In this document: positions 10,915-21,337 of the stretch, piece by piece | Position numbering within the stretch: the first letter of the stretch is position 1 | Layout: each line of letters begins with the position of its first letter | NCBI GenBank assembly: GCA_004835665.1 | Contig: RBKR01000008.1 | Span: forward strand, 1,708,566 to 1,772,565 | Source: Phoma sp. XZ068 | Lineage: Eukaryota; Ascomycota; Dothideomycetes; Pleosporales; Didymellaceae | Direction: 5' to 3' | Length of the DNA: 64,000 bases | Made by a program: the position numbers and the translations under genes | Notes under the pieces: model-generated | Seen by the model: the letters and a program-made list of their open reading frames with translations, nothing else | The model's database searches: none | What the model was told of the DNA's origin: nothing

Positions 10915-11696
10915 CAGCACGTAGACTTAGCATATGCATTGTTGCTCTATCGTACCAGTTAAGGGCATGAGACCGCATGTTTGAATACGCCAATATGGCA
11001 TGGCCCGCAGAAATCTTGCCTCTAATTGTTTGATCATCCGATGTTATCTACCTGGCATTTGCGTGTCTTGCATGGAGACTTCCCCCGAAGCTTGTGGTTA
11101 ACTCCACCCTAGTCGGACCCGCTCACTATCATGACCACGCCGAGCAGCTGTTGCATACCGGCGAGCCTCGTCACAATGATTTCGCAGTTCCGGCATGTCC
11201 GGAAACAAGGATGTGTATACCTCCCGATGCTGAGTGCGAACAAACATGCCGTGGCGATGTCACGAACTGGTGGAAACAAGGATAGCTCCGGGTAGTTCCT
11301 GCGGCATCTTTCCGGCACCTCGGGCACGCTCAGCGGGTAGTCTCCATCCTGGAGCACTCCGAAAGCGCCACACTCGACTTTTCTCAGTTGTCATATAGCT
11401 AAATGATCGCATCCGCCGTGTGAGAAAAGAAAGCTACATCTCTAAGATACAAGGCGAGGGAACCGTCTTCTCACGTTACAGAGATGAATACGCCAACCCA
11501 GAGATTGCGAGGGATTGTATCAGGGCACGAAGAGAACGGGTCACAACGAAGAGCGCGGAATATGCTACGCTCTATAATTCGATACAGCTGTCAAAACTTC
11601 CAGCTTGCAATTCACATGCTTCGTGCCATTCCGACACAGCTGATGCCGAAGCAGGACTGGTCCAATACATTGGTACAATCGACTTGCTTCTATTTA
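10915..11696. other. Convergent intergenic region
   Basis: The 3' ends of the MFS gene (+) and the lipase gene (-) face each other here. Short ORFs only; nothing recognised. Confidence 0.55.
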
Positions 11697-13082
11697 TCAA
11701 TCCTCGTCTGGCGGCGCATACATATTGATGGCGTCAAAAGGCTTCACAGTCTCTTTGTAGCACCCACCTCGCGTAGGAACGCCATCGAAGCGCTCGTCCA
11801 TCCACTGGAGAAAGGAGGGCGCTGAGGCCGGTATCACAGGGTCGTGATCTAGCCCGGGGTATAGCTGCATGTGGACCTCGCTCCCAACCTCGCAGGTTGC
11901 TTTGAAAGCGGACTCCACCACTTCAGGCAGGACAGATACATCTTCTAGGCCTTGTACAACAAGAACCGGCTGGTGACTCTTCTTCTCGCCAACAGCCGTT
12001 AGATCATTAATCATTCCGATAACCCGTAGGGCTTGTAGTGCTGTGGTGCCAGATGAGAGATCAAAGATTTGGTCGATGTCAAGGTCAGTCGCGATAGCTT
12101 CCATCGAATCGTAGCATGCTTGCGCCTTCTTCGCGAGCTCTATTCGCTTCCTGTAGATAGGACCAAGCCATTTGAAAGTCTCGTTGGGGTAGAGATTCTC
12201 GAACCCGACGATGGCCCAGCCGAGTTCTCCGAGCACACCCGGACCCGCATCGGAGGTTGAGTTTTGCGCTGCTTCGATGGCTGCGAGAGCCATATCTCCT
12301 TGGAAAACGCCTGGAGCCTGGGCCACCGTTCCAAGATAATTGCCAGCAATGTTCGAACTGTTCAGGACCAAGGGGCTCTCAGCGAGCGACCAAACAGTAC
12401 CTCCGCCCTGAGAATGACCAACGCTCATCCAATCAGCTGTCAACGAGGTGTGAAACAGTTTTCGCGCAGCAACTACAGAGTAAAAGACGTCGTTTGCATG
12501 GGCGCTCAGTGCTGAATACGGATGGGCGGTGTAGCTGTTACCCAAGCCTGCGTAGTCAGTCGCAACAACCGCATATCCTCTTTCGATGAGATACGACCAG
12601 CTGTCATACTCATAAAGACTAGGCATAACGGAAGGTGCGCAGCCTTTGAAGACGCCAGAAGTGCCGTGCGCCCATGCCACCGTTCGGAAGAGATGACCGT
12701 TCGTTCGATTGGCGTACGGAAATGCAATGAAGCCGGTGACAGGCACATTTTTCCCAAAGAGGTCAACCGACGTGTACTGGAATCGATACGCAGTCATGCC
12801 TTTCGGCACGCTGCCTGATATATCTCCAGGGTTGACAGGCTGGTGCTTCAAGATATCGCCGGGTGACGAACTCGAGAAGTTTTTCGCTGTCGCATAGAAG
12901 TTCTCATTGTATAACGCTCCATAATCGGCGGTGTCGTTGGCGATCCCCGAGCTGAACACTTGGTAACAGGTACCATTGCAGCCGTACTTTGCGGCAACGC
13001 TGGCGGATATGTTCAGATTCGCAACCTGCGAACCTGCAACGGCTGGAGACAGAAGCGCATGTAGAAAGAACTGAGACTTCAT
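11697..13082 (-). CDS. Secretory lipase (LIP family)
   Basis: Intronless, 461 aa. An N-terminal signal peptide (about 17 residues ending near AVAGS) precedes an alpha/beta hydrolase of the fungal secretory lipase family. The nucleophile elbow is GHSQGG with Ser224. WAHGTSG and ATDYAGLG upstream are family blocks, and LEDVSV and YPGLDHDP near the C-terminus carry the likely acid and His of the triad. Several NxS/T sites suggest glycosylation. Expected role: extracellular triacylglycerol or ester hydrolysis, as in Candida LIP proteins. Complete by length. Confidence 0.9.
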   Translation of the reverse strand: MKSQFFLHALLSPAVAGSQVANLNISASVAAKYGCNGTCYQVFSSGIANDTADYGALYNENFYATAKNFSSSSPGDILKHQPVNPGDISGSVPKGMTAYRFQYTSVDLFGKNVPVTGFIAFPYANRTNGHLFRTVAWAHGTSGVFKGCAPSVMPSLYEYDSWSYLIERGYAVVATDYAGLGNSYTAHPYSALSAHANDVFYSVVAARKLFHTSLTADWMSVGHSQGGGTVWSLAESPLVLNSSNIAGNYLGTVAQAPGVFQGDMALAAIEAAQNSTSDAGPGVLGELGWAIVGFENLYPNETFKWLGPIYRKRIELAKKAQACYDSMEAIATDLDIDQIFDLSSGTTALQALRVIGMINDLTAVGEKKSHQPVLVVQGLEDVSVLPEVVESAFKATCEVGSEVHMQLYPGLDHDPVIPASAPSFLQWMDERFDGVPTRGGCYKETVKPFDAINMYAPPDED

Positions 13083-13838
13083 GCTGAAGAAAGAACTCGT
13101 GATGGAGGCATGGTAAATCGCGCAGGAACTGCGCTCTTTTGTACTTCGTTGTACCAGCTTCGAACATTCGATCCACGCGACACGAACTCAGCTTCGGAGC
13201 TTACTCCATGTTGTCGTCGTTGTTAAACTAAGAGGAACCGATCACAAATGGCTTGTCAAGAGCGCAACGACTAACTACTAGTTCTCGGCGCTGGTTGGAT
13301 TAGCGGATGACAAGCTTCTGTCATTAAGTCTTGTTGTGAAGCCTGGCGTCTCCGGTTGCCGTTACAAGCAAGGCGCACGCGCTTATGCACTCGAAAGCGT
13401 GCGACTGTGATGATGTTTTCGGTACCACGCGGCGCCGGGTACGCTCGTTTGCGTCGGTGCGGATTCCAGCCAGCCTCGACCAATGGCGATTCAGCCACTC
13501 CAGAGTTGGCTAGCGCATCGATCTTGACTTACCTATACAATTGCAATGTAGAATCGGGGCATGATAACGTATGAAGGTGATAATGAGACGACGAGAGGAA
13601 GCGGAGGTGGCTGGCGATGTTGCCTACTTATCATAGGTTGCCTCGTATAATGTCCCCAAAAGAGAAAGTACAGTTGCACCAGTAAGATGGATCCGCGGAC
13701 CGAGCAGACCGGGGGTTTGCCTGATGCCTTCTTTTCACCTTCACCTCAAACATACAAAAATCGCCCAGCCTCAAGAAAAATTTCTTTCCACTGAGTTCCC
13801 ACTTTCTTCTACACAACTCTCGACTTCAATCAATCACA
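13083..13838. other. Divergent intergenic region
   Basis: A 756-bp promoter region serves the lipase (-) and the RTA1-like gene (+). The last 100 bases before 13839 are C/T- and A-rich. No gene seen. Confidence 0.55.
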
Positions 13839-14901
13839 ATGGCGACTGATGACTTTGTTCCGATACCCTTCGGTCCCTGGGCGAACTGCAACCTCAAGAT
13901 TTGTGATCTAGAATGGAGTGTCTTTCGCTACCTACCCAGCATACCCGCAAACGCCACCTTCATCAGCGTCTTCAGCGTCTTGCTGATTGCTCACGTGGTC
14001 CAAGGCGTGCGCTATAAGGCTTGGACTTTCATGGCATGCATGGCAGCTGGTTGCGCTCTCGAACTTGCAGGGTATGTTGGGCGCATCATGCTGCATGGTA
14101 ACCCATTTGACTTCAATGCCTTTCTGGTCAATCTTGGTAAGCACGCGCCAAAACCGTTAGTGAAACCTTTAGCAAACAAAGCTAATCGTGAACAGTACCA
14201 ATTACCATTGCCCCAGTCTTCTTCTGTGCCGCAATCTATGTCCAGTTGACCCAATTGTAAGCTTTCTTCCTGTGCCTTCCCACTCATAAGTTGATCCAGT
14301 TCTTCTGACCGTGTTCTTAGTATCAACTACACAGATCGTTCTATATCTCGATTCAACCCGCGGTTGATCACCTGTGTCTTTGTCCCATGCGACATCATCT
14401 CTCTTGTGCTACAAGGGGCCGGTGGTGCCCTATCAGCGGGTGCTACGACCGAAGCAGGCACAAAAAATGGTGTTGATGTCTCGAAAGCCGGTTTGATCTT
14501 TCAAGTTATCACTCTGGTTCTGTTTGTAGGTGTGTCGTCAGACTACCTGCTCGCACTGAAGAAAACGCACCGCAAGAATGATGTCAAACTTGAGAAGCCT
14601 TTAAAGATGATGCTGGTATGGCTGGGTGCGGCGACAATCTTGATTCTCACTCGTTGCATTTTCCGAATCTACGAGTTGAAGGATGGGTACTTCGCGCCCG
14701 CTTTCCGCGACGAAGGGACCTTCATTGCCTTTGAGTCGGTGTAAGTGCAAAGCCTCAATATGTAAGGTTGCAAGACTAATATGAACCAGGTTCATGTGCA
14801 TTGCTGTGGCATGCCTCAATATTGGCCATCCTGGACGGGCATTTCGCACAGCGTCGGCAACTACTGAGGTAATCACACTTGAGTCACATGTGCCGAAATA
14901 G
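13839..14901 (+). CDS. RTA1-like membrane protein
   Basis: Four exons, 13839-14136, 14196-14256, 14321-14740 and 14790-14901, total 891 nt and encode 296 aa. Every intron has a GT donor (gtaagc or gtaagt) and an AG acceptor. The protein has about seven hydrophobic segments and the RTA1 family blocks: ELAGYVGRI in an early helix, CAAIYVQLTQ, FVPCDIISLVLQGAGGAL, RCIFRIYEL and the terminal HPGRAF. RTA1-family proteins (RTA1, RSB1, RTM1) are plasma-membrane or ER proteins linked to lipid translocation and to resistance to 7-aminocholesterol and sphingoid bases. The first intron extends from 14137 to 14195. Confidence 0.9.
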
Positions 14902-15817
14902 CGTGATCGCACGGCTTGATCCAAGGGAATCGGTAACACGGAGGATGTCACACGTCAAAGATATATTGCTCAACACAATCCACGCTGCAGTACCCTTGCT
15001 TAGAGATCCTGTCAGCCCTACTCAGCCCTATCATGTTATGTCGCATGAACACGAGCTATGCTTCGAATATAAGTCGACACGCTTAGATGTCATAGTGTGC
15101 GAAGGAACACAGGACGAGCGCGCAACCAGAGAAGGGAGGACTGCAGTAGAGCGACAGAAGTATAGGCGGACATTGCGACAAATGTTGGCATTGGACAAAA
15201 GTCATGCTCGGGTAGTACGTTAGCCTAGCTCAATAACGACTTATAATTCAAAGTTGGCTTCCTTACATTTAAAGCTCATTTTCATAAGATTTGAGCCTGC
15301 TACGAAAGCGGCCCATACTAAAGGGCTCCATTTGCGGAAGCCCTTCCCCGCCTCTTTTTGGCCAATGAGATCTAACCCTCTTCTATTACATCACAAGTTC
15401 ACATGTATCTCTAGATTACATATCCGAACTTTCAAGTTTTTGTAGGTTAGCACTTCCTTCTACATCTGTTGTGTTGTTGAATGGAAGACTAAAGTATGCT
15501 TCAAATAGCGATTGTGGAGACTTAGGCTATTAATGAATGGTAAAAAATAGCTCTTACAATTGTTATTAGTGCGCATGCAGCACGTGTCGATGTTTACACT
15601 CTAGTGTTTGCTCTTTGACAAGTCAAGGGCTAGCACAAGGTGGGGGTACATCGGGGAGGGGGGGGGGGTTGGCAAACTAATTTTAGTCCGGGGGTTTCGG
15701 CTGTCGTGCTCCCCGCAATTGCGTGCACGTGGGAAAGTTTCATTTCTAGACACCACCAAGGCGATCTCATTAACGTTCTATATCGCAGCGGGACCTTTTT
15801 TTTTTTTTTGCAACGCA
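14902..15817. other. Intergenic with homopolymer tracts
   Basis: No convincing gene is seen. A G-run lies at about 15657-15668 and a T14 tract at about 15796-15809, immediately upstream of the FAD oxidase start codon. The T tract is a candidate nucleosome-excluding promoter element. Confidence 0.5.
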
Positions 15818-17468
15818 ATGGGCGTTGTTTTTTCTACTTTGCTTGATGCATTCAGGGCTCTCAAGTCAGCCGCGCTTTTACTCAAAAACTTATCTAATGA
15901 CTTCAATGAAGCCTTGAAGCGCGCGTCCAAGGCTCCAGGTCTCCCAACCCCTATTTCGACTCATTCTTATTGGCTCAATGACCCTCCATTTCCTGAACTC
16001 GCCGATTTGCGCTCACCCGAGTTGCCTGAAACTGCAGATGTAGCCATCATAGGTTCTGGGATTGCCGGCGCCGCTATCGCACGGTCGCTGTTGTATGAAC
16101 GACGCCGCCATGACAGTGATACAAATAAGAAAGTGGTTGTTCTTGAAGCTCGGCAGCTGAGTAGCGGTGCCACAGCTCGTAACGGCGGACACATCAAACT
16201 TGCACCTTACGAAGCCTTCTCCCGTTTCAGCAAGATATTCTCGAAAGACCGAGCCGCGGCTTTGACACGTTTTCAGATGCGCCACATCGAGACTTTAATC
16301 AACTTGTGTGAGCGTGAAAAGATTGAGGCTGCAGAAGCGAGGAAGGTGGAGACCATCGATCTCTTTCTAGACGACCTGACGTTTAACAAGGTGATCGATG
16401 AAGTTCAAGAGATGAAAAAGTGGTTACCGGAGATTGAGATTGCGATTTGGGACAAAGAAGAGGCACAGAAGGTTCGACATTCTCCCATATTTATTGATGC
16501 TATGAACATACTGATGTCCACAGAACTTCGGTGTAAACTCTAGTGTGGTCGGTGCTGTGTCTTACCAGGCAGGCGCCATCTGGGCATATCGATTTACCGT
16601 GTCTATATGGAAAGCCTTGTTAAGCGATTTCGCTAGTACGTTGTCCATTGAGACGAATACCCCTGTCCAGTCAATAAGCGTGTCAAAGAGCGGGCAAACC
16701 AGCCATCCTTATGCTGTGCAGACTACCCGTGGTACGATCCATGTCCGCCATGTAGTTCACGCCACCAATGCCTTTGCGAGCAATCTTGTTCCTGGTCTTC
16801 GCAACAAAATCGTGGGCGCAAGGGCACACATGTCTGCGCAGCAGCCAGGGCAACATTTTCCGGGGTCGAGTGGCGCACGCTCGTGGAGTGTGGCTTATGG
16901 TGGAGCATTCGATTATGCAACGCAACGACCATCAGATCTGGATGGACAGCAGGGGGACTTGCTGATTGGCGGCGGCTTTATGCGATCCCTGAAGCAAGGT
17001 GTTGATCAGGTTGGATTGTACGATGATGGAGCGGCCCTTGACACCCTAACCGTATCACACATTGCGGGCATATTTCCATCGATCTTCCTTCCTAAATGGG
17101 GCCAAGGTGCTGGGATCAAGCAGGTATGGTCTGGAATTATAGGTTTGACCGGAGATTCTATCCCTTTCGTAGGCCGGCTGAGCACAGCCTTCACTGGTCG
17201 GGATGTTCACGATCAAGCGAGTGCAAGCGGGAATGTGGATAAATGTGGAGAGTGGATCGCAGCAGGATTTGTGGGAGAGGGCATGGTATGGGCTTGGCTT
17301 GCTGGAACTGCACTTGGAGTCATGATTACTGGGAAAGAGGAAGACGATTTACCGGACACTGCAAGTAGACCGGGCGGGAAGCTAGCAGACTGGTTCCCAC
17401 AGGAATTATTGGTGTCAGGCGATAGAATGCGTACTGCGGATGTCTCTCGCTTAGCAGATCAAATGTAG
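15818..17468 (+). CDS. FAD-dependent oxidoreductase (DAO/PuuB-like)
   Basis: Exons 15818-16471 and 16524-17468, with a 52-nt intron (gttcga...ccacag), encode 532 aa. A Rossmann FAD motif is VAIIGSGIAG (Gly79, Gly81, Gly84), followed by GATARNGGH, typical of the DAO family. Across the junction the peptide runs EEAQK-NFGVNSSVVGAVSYQAGAIW, which fits this family. GLTGDSIPFVGR and GFVGEGM near the C-terminus close the FAD site. Expected reaction: oxidative deamination of a secondary or primary amine or amino acid, giving H2O2, as in gamma-glutamylputrescine or D-amino-acid oxidases. The intron donor gttcga is weak but the frame demands removal. There is a hydrophobic stretch at residues 5-20. Confidence 0.85.
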
Positions 17469-18168
17469 AACCACAATAAAGCTGCTGAAGTTGTAGATAA
17501 GGCGAATCGGTATACTTTTGGGTTAACAGTACGTCTTCCTGCTTCAATCTGCACAAATCGTGGACTAGTTTTCATAGCGCATTCAAAACTCCTACTTCAT
17601 ACGCAGGTTGTAGTACCGTTAGGTTCCAAGGCTCACACGGCTCGGTAGTTTACAGTTGGGAATAGGTCTCGGCGGGATCGTGGAGCGCCCTGAAGTGGTC
17701 TCCACAAGCTTGCATTTCTATCCCAACCGTCTTCTTGTAAAAGCCTAAATGAAGGCGTGGAACCTTAGTAGACTCTCCTCATGAATGTAGGAAGGCTATG
17801 GACGTGGATATAAGCTTCAACTATGATCTAAGTAGAGGTTAATGGCAAGATAAGCCTTGAATCATCTACTTGGGCGTCTGAACTAAGAATCACTAAGGTA
17901 AAGCCCAGTTACCGGTAGTAGAGAAGTTTCCACTGAAATAAATAAGTTTGTGCAAAGTTACAGAGTTTGAGAATAATAGTTTGATGATTAAAAAAAAACA
18001 ATGTCGAGCACTGAAATCGAGAGTTTGTTCTCGAGAAATGCGCAACTGTAACGTATTTTATTATGCTGAAAGGTCTAACACACGAATTCTAATCTTCAAC
18101 ATCTCCATACAGCTGCTCCTTAAATTCCCACCAATGGACACCAAAATATTGCACTTCTTTAGACTCTG
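17469..18168. other. Intergenic, AT-rich, no gene seen
   Basis: This is the convergent 3' side of the FAD oxidase (+) and the small secreted protein (-). An A9 tract lies near 17990. Only short ORFs are present. Confidence 0.55.
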
Positions 18169-18501
18169 TTAACCTCCCCACGACATGTTATACTCCACGT
18201 CCCCGTACTCATACAAGCCCAGGTTGAACTTCCCACTCTTTCTGCATTGGTTGATAATGTTCTCGAATGCATCCCAGCAGACTTGACGCGTGTTGGATCC
18301 TGGGCTGGTCATGACAATCTGAACGCCATTCGATTTGAATGTGCTTTGCGATTTCCAGAGGTCGTTGCCGCAGTAAGCATCGCGGGCTTTCCAGGAATCA
18401 TCGACTGAGGCTTTAGGGTTCTTGCCATAGCAGTCTGCAGCCGAGCCAGTGATCGCAAAGATGGGGATAGCAGAGAGAACGAGAGTCTTGATGTTGACCA
18501 T
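18169..18501 (-). CDS. Small secreted cysteine protein, effector candidate
   Basis: Single exon, 110 aa. A classic signal peptide (hydrophobic core LVLSAIPIFAI, cleavage probably after GSAA near residue 22) leaves a mature protein of about 88 aa with four cysteines (24, 44, 75, 86), enough for two disulfides. The C-terminal block CWDAFENIINQC followed by a Gly/Tyr-rich end resembles small secreted fungal proteins of the Ecp2/Hce2-like kind, but the match is loose. It could be an apoplastic effector, an antimicrobial or a surface protein. No function is assigned. Confidence 0.7.
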   Translation of the reverse strand: MVNIKTLVLSAIPIFAITGSAADCYGKNPKASVDDSWKARDAYCGNDLWKSQSTFKSNGVQIVMTSPGSNTRQVCWDAFENIINQCRKSGKFNLGLYEYGDVEYNMSWGG

Positions 18502-19702
18502 TGTGAATAAGTCGATTGTTTTGGATCCTCGATAGGATGTGGGTTGGGAGGTTGAGTGTCGGTGGAAGACTGGAGTCTTAGAGACCGGGAAACCAGCCCT
18601 TCTTATTGATCTCCTAGACGTACTTTCTTAAGCTAGATCAGATTACTAAAAGTTACTGTTCAAGATCAACGTGTCTCCTGATCCCTTAGTGTCTGTCGTG
18701 CTCCTCACAGGTGCATTAGTCTATGCCTTATACGATCTGCACCGCAACTGCAAAGGTAGAAACACGATGTTAACCTATTTTATCTGCATAGACATGCAGA
18801 TTATAAGCCTAGTACGTTATTGATTGCTTATTTGATCTTTCCTAGTGAGAGTGCCTGCCTTTTTGTTGGTCCTGGTTATTATAGATTGCCAGCATGTTAG
18901 CAATTTCCCTGAAATCTAGACAATGTAGAATTATAATGCCTAAACTCTTTTAAAGGAGTCTCCTATTATTGATTCAGGATGTAAACCAGCTACGCCTAAT
19001 GTATATACATGCCTGCAAGGACCATCTCGTATTATCGCTTATAGGTCGGTCTGTCAGCATTATCATTAACCGAACGTAGGACTAGTCGGTTATTGGCCCA
19101 CTTTATATCTACCCGAAAATAAGGTTAAGGAAGTCGCAAAATATTTATCATGCCACTATTTTGTCACGTTCTTGCTTTTCCAAGATTTTCTGTCCGTAGT
19201 TCCCTCGTTTCTTCTATATTCTCTACGGCAACATGCCGGCAGCGCATGAACGACATCCTTGGCCTTACGCAGTTCCATGGCGACATGGTGAAAGAAACCT
19301 TCTATGGTACTGCAAGAACGGCGACTCAAAATTAGTGTTATCCTAGACGCCGGCATTGTGCGCCTGCGTTCTGGGCGTGAGCTGGCTATACAAATGGCAA
19401 TTGATCTGTTTCGAAGAGCTGGCCATGAGATCGTGCCTTGGGACGATCTCGGTCATGTGGCTTGAAATGAGATCATGGACAAGGTTACCTGCGTGGATCG
19501 CGGTAAAGACATTCGGACTGGAGTGCATTAGTACCTAGCTAACCCTTCTCTTCAGCATACTATAATTGCTTACACCCGGCATTTTGCCAATGATGCAAGA
19601 CAAAGTATTCATGGGTAAAAGAAAGCTCTTGGAGAATTAGTGGTATCCGATAAAACACTCTAAACACTTCCTCCCCCTTCTGCTCTGGTTCTCTTTCGAG
19701 AC
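18502..19702. other. AT-rich intergenic region, possible decayed DNA
   Basis: From about 18640 to 19140 the sequence is rich in TA and in cctag/ctagt words, resembling the RIP-affected blocks further right, though milder. No readable protein remains. Short ORFs at 19150-19540 resemble nothing known to me. Confidence 0.5.
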
Positions 19703-20815
19703 TTATGTTTCGTATATAAGCCACCCTGAAAAAGGCTGAATTTTGACAAGGCTAGACGCCGGGAATCCGTTACTTTGAAGCTCATTCTGGTACGTATCAT
19801 CTGAAGACTGAGCCTGGATACCAAATGATCCTGCTAACATGATGCAGTCGCGCATGGCACCTGGATAACCAATCTTAACTGGCACACGTGAAAAGCCAAC
19901 GGGGATTTTACAAGAGAAAATCGTGGGATACGAAATCCTTTCGAGTTCGCTTGTTTTGTTGCGGGGGTTCGCTTTCCCGGTTTCATCCCAGAAACAAAAC
20001 GCGGTAATCCATCCGGATATGTAGCCCTGATTACCGCTCCCAAGGGGTTTCTTTGTTGCGATTGTATTCCAGAATTGAATGACTTCTGGATCACTTGGTT
20101 GGTCAAATGATCGTATCATATTATGCAGAATAGGCTTCAACATCTCAGCAAATTGTGTCGGCTCGTCGCCAAGTTGTTCCAATTTGGTCAGCCTTTCGAG
20201 TATATCTTGCCAGTCTGTTACTTTGCCCAACAATGTTACGGAAGGTATTCCACATGCTAGCACCTTAAGATAGGTAAAATACTTTTGCATCGCGCCCATA
20301 AATAACGCCGCAGCAACGACACGGTCAGTATCGGATGTGGTAGAGAACTCAGGCATGACCCAGGCGCTTAGTTCTGGATCGTTGACGTTCTCACCGAGAA
20401 GTGTCGCCATCGCCTTGACAAGCATACCGAGATCCACTGTTTCAAGGTTGTAGACTGATTTAATTACAAGTTCCTTCTGGCCATCGTGTGCGACGAAGGA
20501 GACACGCAGCTTTTCGGCATTCCCATTGATGAAGAAGCTCAGTTGCGAGAGAATGGCAAACCACACATCCTCAGGGCGAATAGTGAGATGATGGTGGTGG
20601 CTATAGGCATTGTAGGCGCACCATACGAATCCATTTTTGGAGGCAGACGTATGTCGTTCTTGAAGTGTGCGGCGAGTAACGGAGGTTTGGATGATTGTCT
20701 GTCCCTGTGGTGGATCTGAGAACATGATCTTCTTCAGAAGATCTTCCGGTGATTCAATGCGGGGTTGATCCCAGGTCGTAGCGGGGTGGCCGACCACGTT
20801 GAACGTGACGGGCAT
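19703..20815 (-). CDS. DUF4419 protein
   Basis: Single exon, 370 aa. Recognised by the family blocks NGFVWCAYNAYSHHHHL, RPEDVWFAILSQLSFFINGN (residues about 62-100), CGIPSVTLLGKVTDW (about 195-210) and GWITAFCFWD (about 280). DUF4419 proteins are widespread in filamentous fungi and some protists; biochemical role unknown. No signal peptide or membrane segment. The ATG at 20815 begins a natural hydrophilic N-terminus and the C-terminus ends soon after the last conserved block, so it looks complete. Confidence 0.85.
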   Translation of the reverse strand: MPVTFNVVGHPATTWDQPRIESPEDLLKKIMFSDPPQGQTIIQTSVTRRTLQERHTSASKNGFVWCAYNAYSHHHHLTIRPEDVWFAILSQLSFFINGNAEKLRVSFVAHDGQKELVIKSVYNLETVDLGMLVKAMATLLGENVNDPELSAWVMPEFSTTSDTDRVVAAALFMGAMQKYFTYLKVLACGIPSVTLLGKVTDWQDILERLTKLEQLGDEPTQFAEMLKPILHNMIRSFDQPSDPEVIQFWNTIATKKPLGSGNQGYISGWITAFCFWDETGKANPRNKTSELERISYPTIFSCKIPVGFSRVPVKIGYPGAMRDCIMLAGSFGIQAQSSDDTYQNELQSNGFPASSLVKIQPFSGWLIYET

Positions 20816-21337
20816 GATTTTTGGAAATGTCCTAGGGAGTCAAGGAATTTGGTTTGAAGTAGTGAGTTTGCAAATGGAAGGACAGTGAGTGTGCGATTTA
20901 AGATACGGCTGGTGACGGTCGCAGTATATCCTGATTCATTTACGCGTCCCGTGATAATTGGTTTTGAGCCGCCCAAGTTGCACAATGTGCTTCCATGTTG
21001 CATGAATGCGTTGTCAGGTAACACAATGAGTACCGATGAGTTGTCGGGCTCCACGACTGAACAGGCAGTATGGTTGAGCTTTCAGGCTGTACGATCGAGT
21101 GTTGTGCTTCGTGGTTCCACTTTTGGATTTCATTGAATGACAAATAGGGTAAATTTGAGATGCTACAGTCGTTAATAATAAACCTTAGTTGATATAAGAA
21201 CACAAAGCTGACTTGAAATAAGTTCTCACCGCTATTGCTCTCATCTCCTTACTGTTATTCCTAACATTATACCAAGCCATTCCTTATCTCCAATCTTCCT
21301 TCTAGAGAAAGCAGGCTAGAGCCACACCCTTAGACAC
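20816..21337. other. Divergent promoter region
   Basis: A 522-bp spacer lies between the DUF4419 gene (-) and the ankyrin-HET gene (+). No gene is seen. Confidence 0.55.

Noticed and set aside
19150..19540. Short ORFs on both strands in the AT-rich spacer.
   Set aside because: No start context, family similarity or coherent splice pattern.
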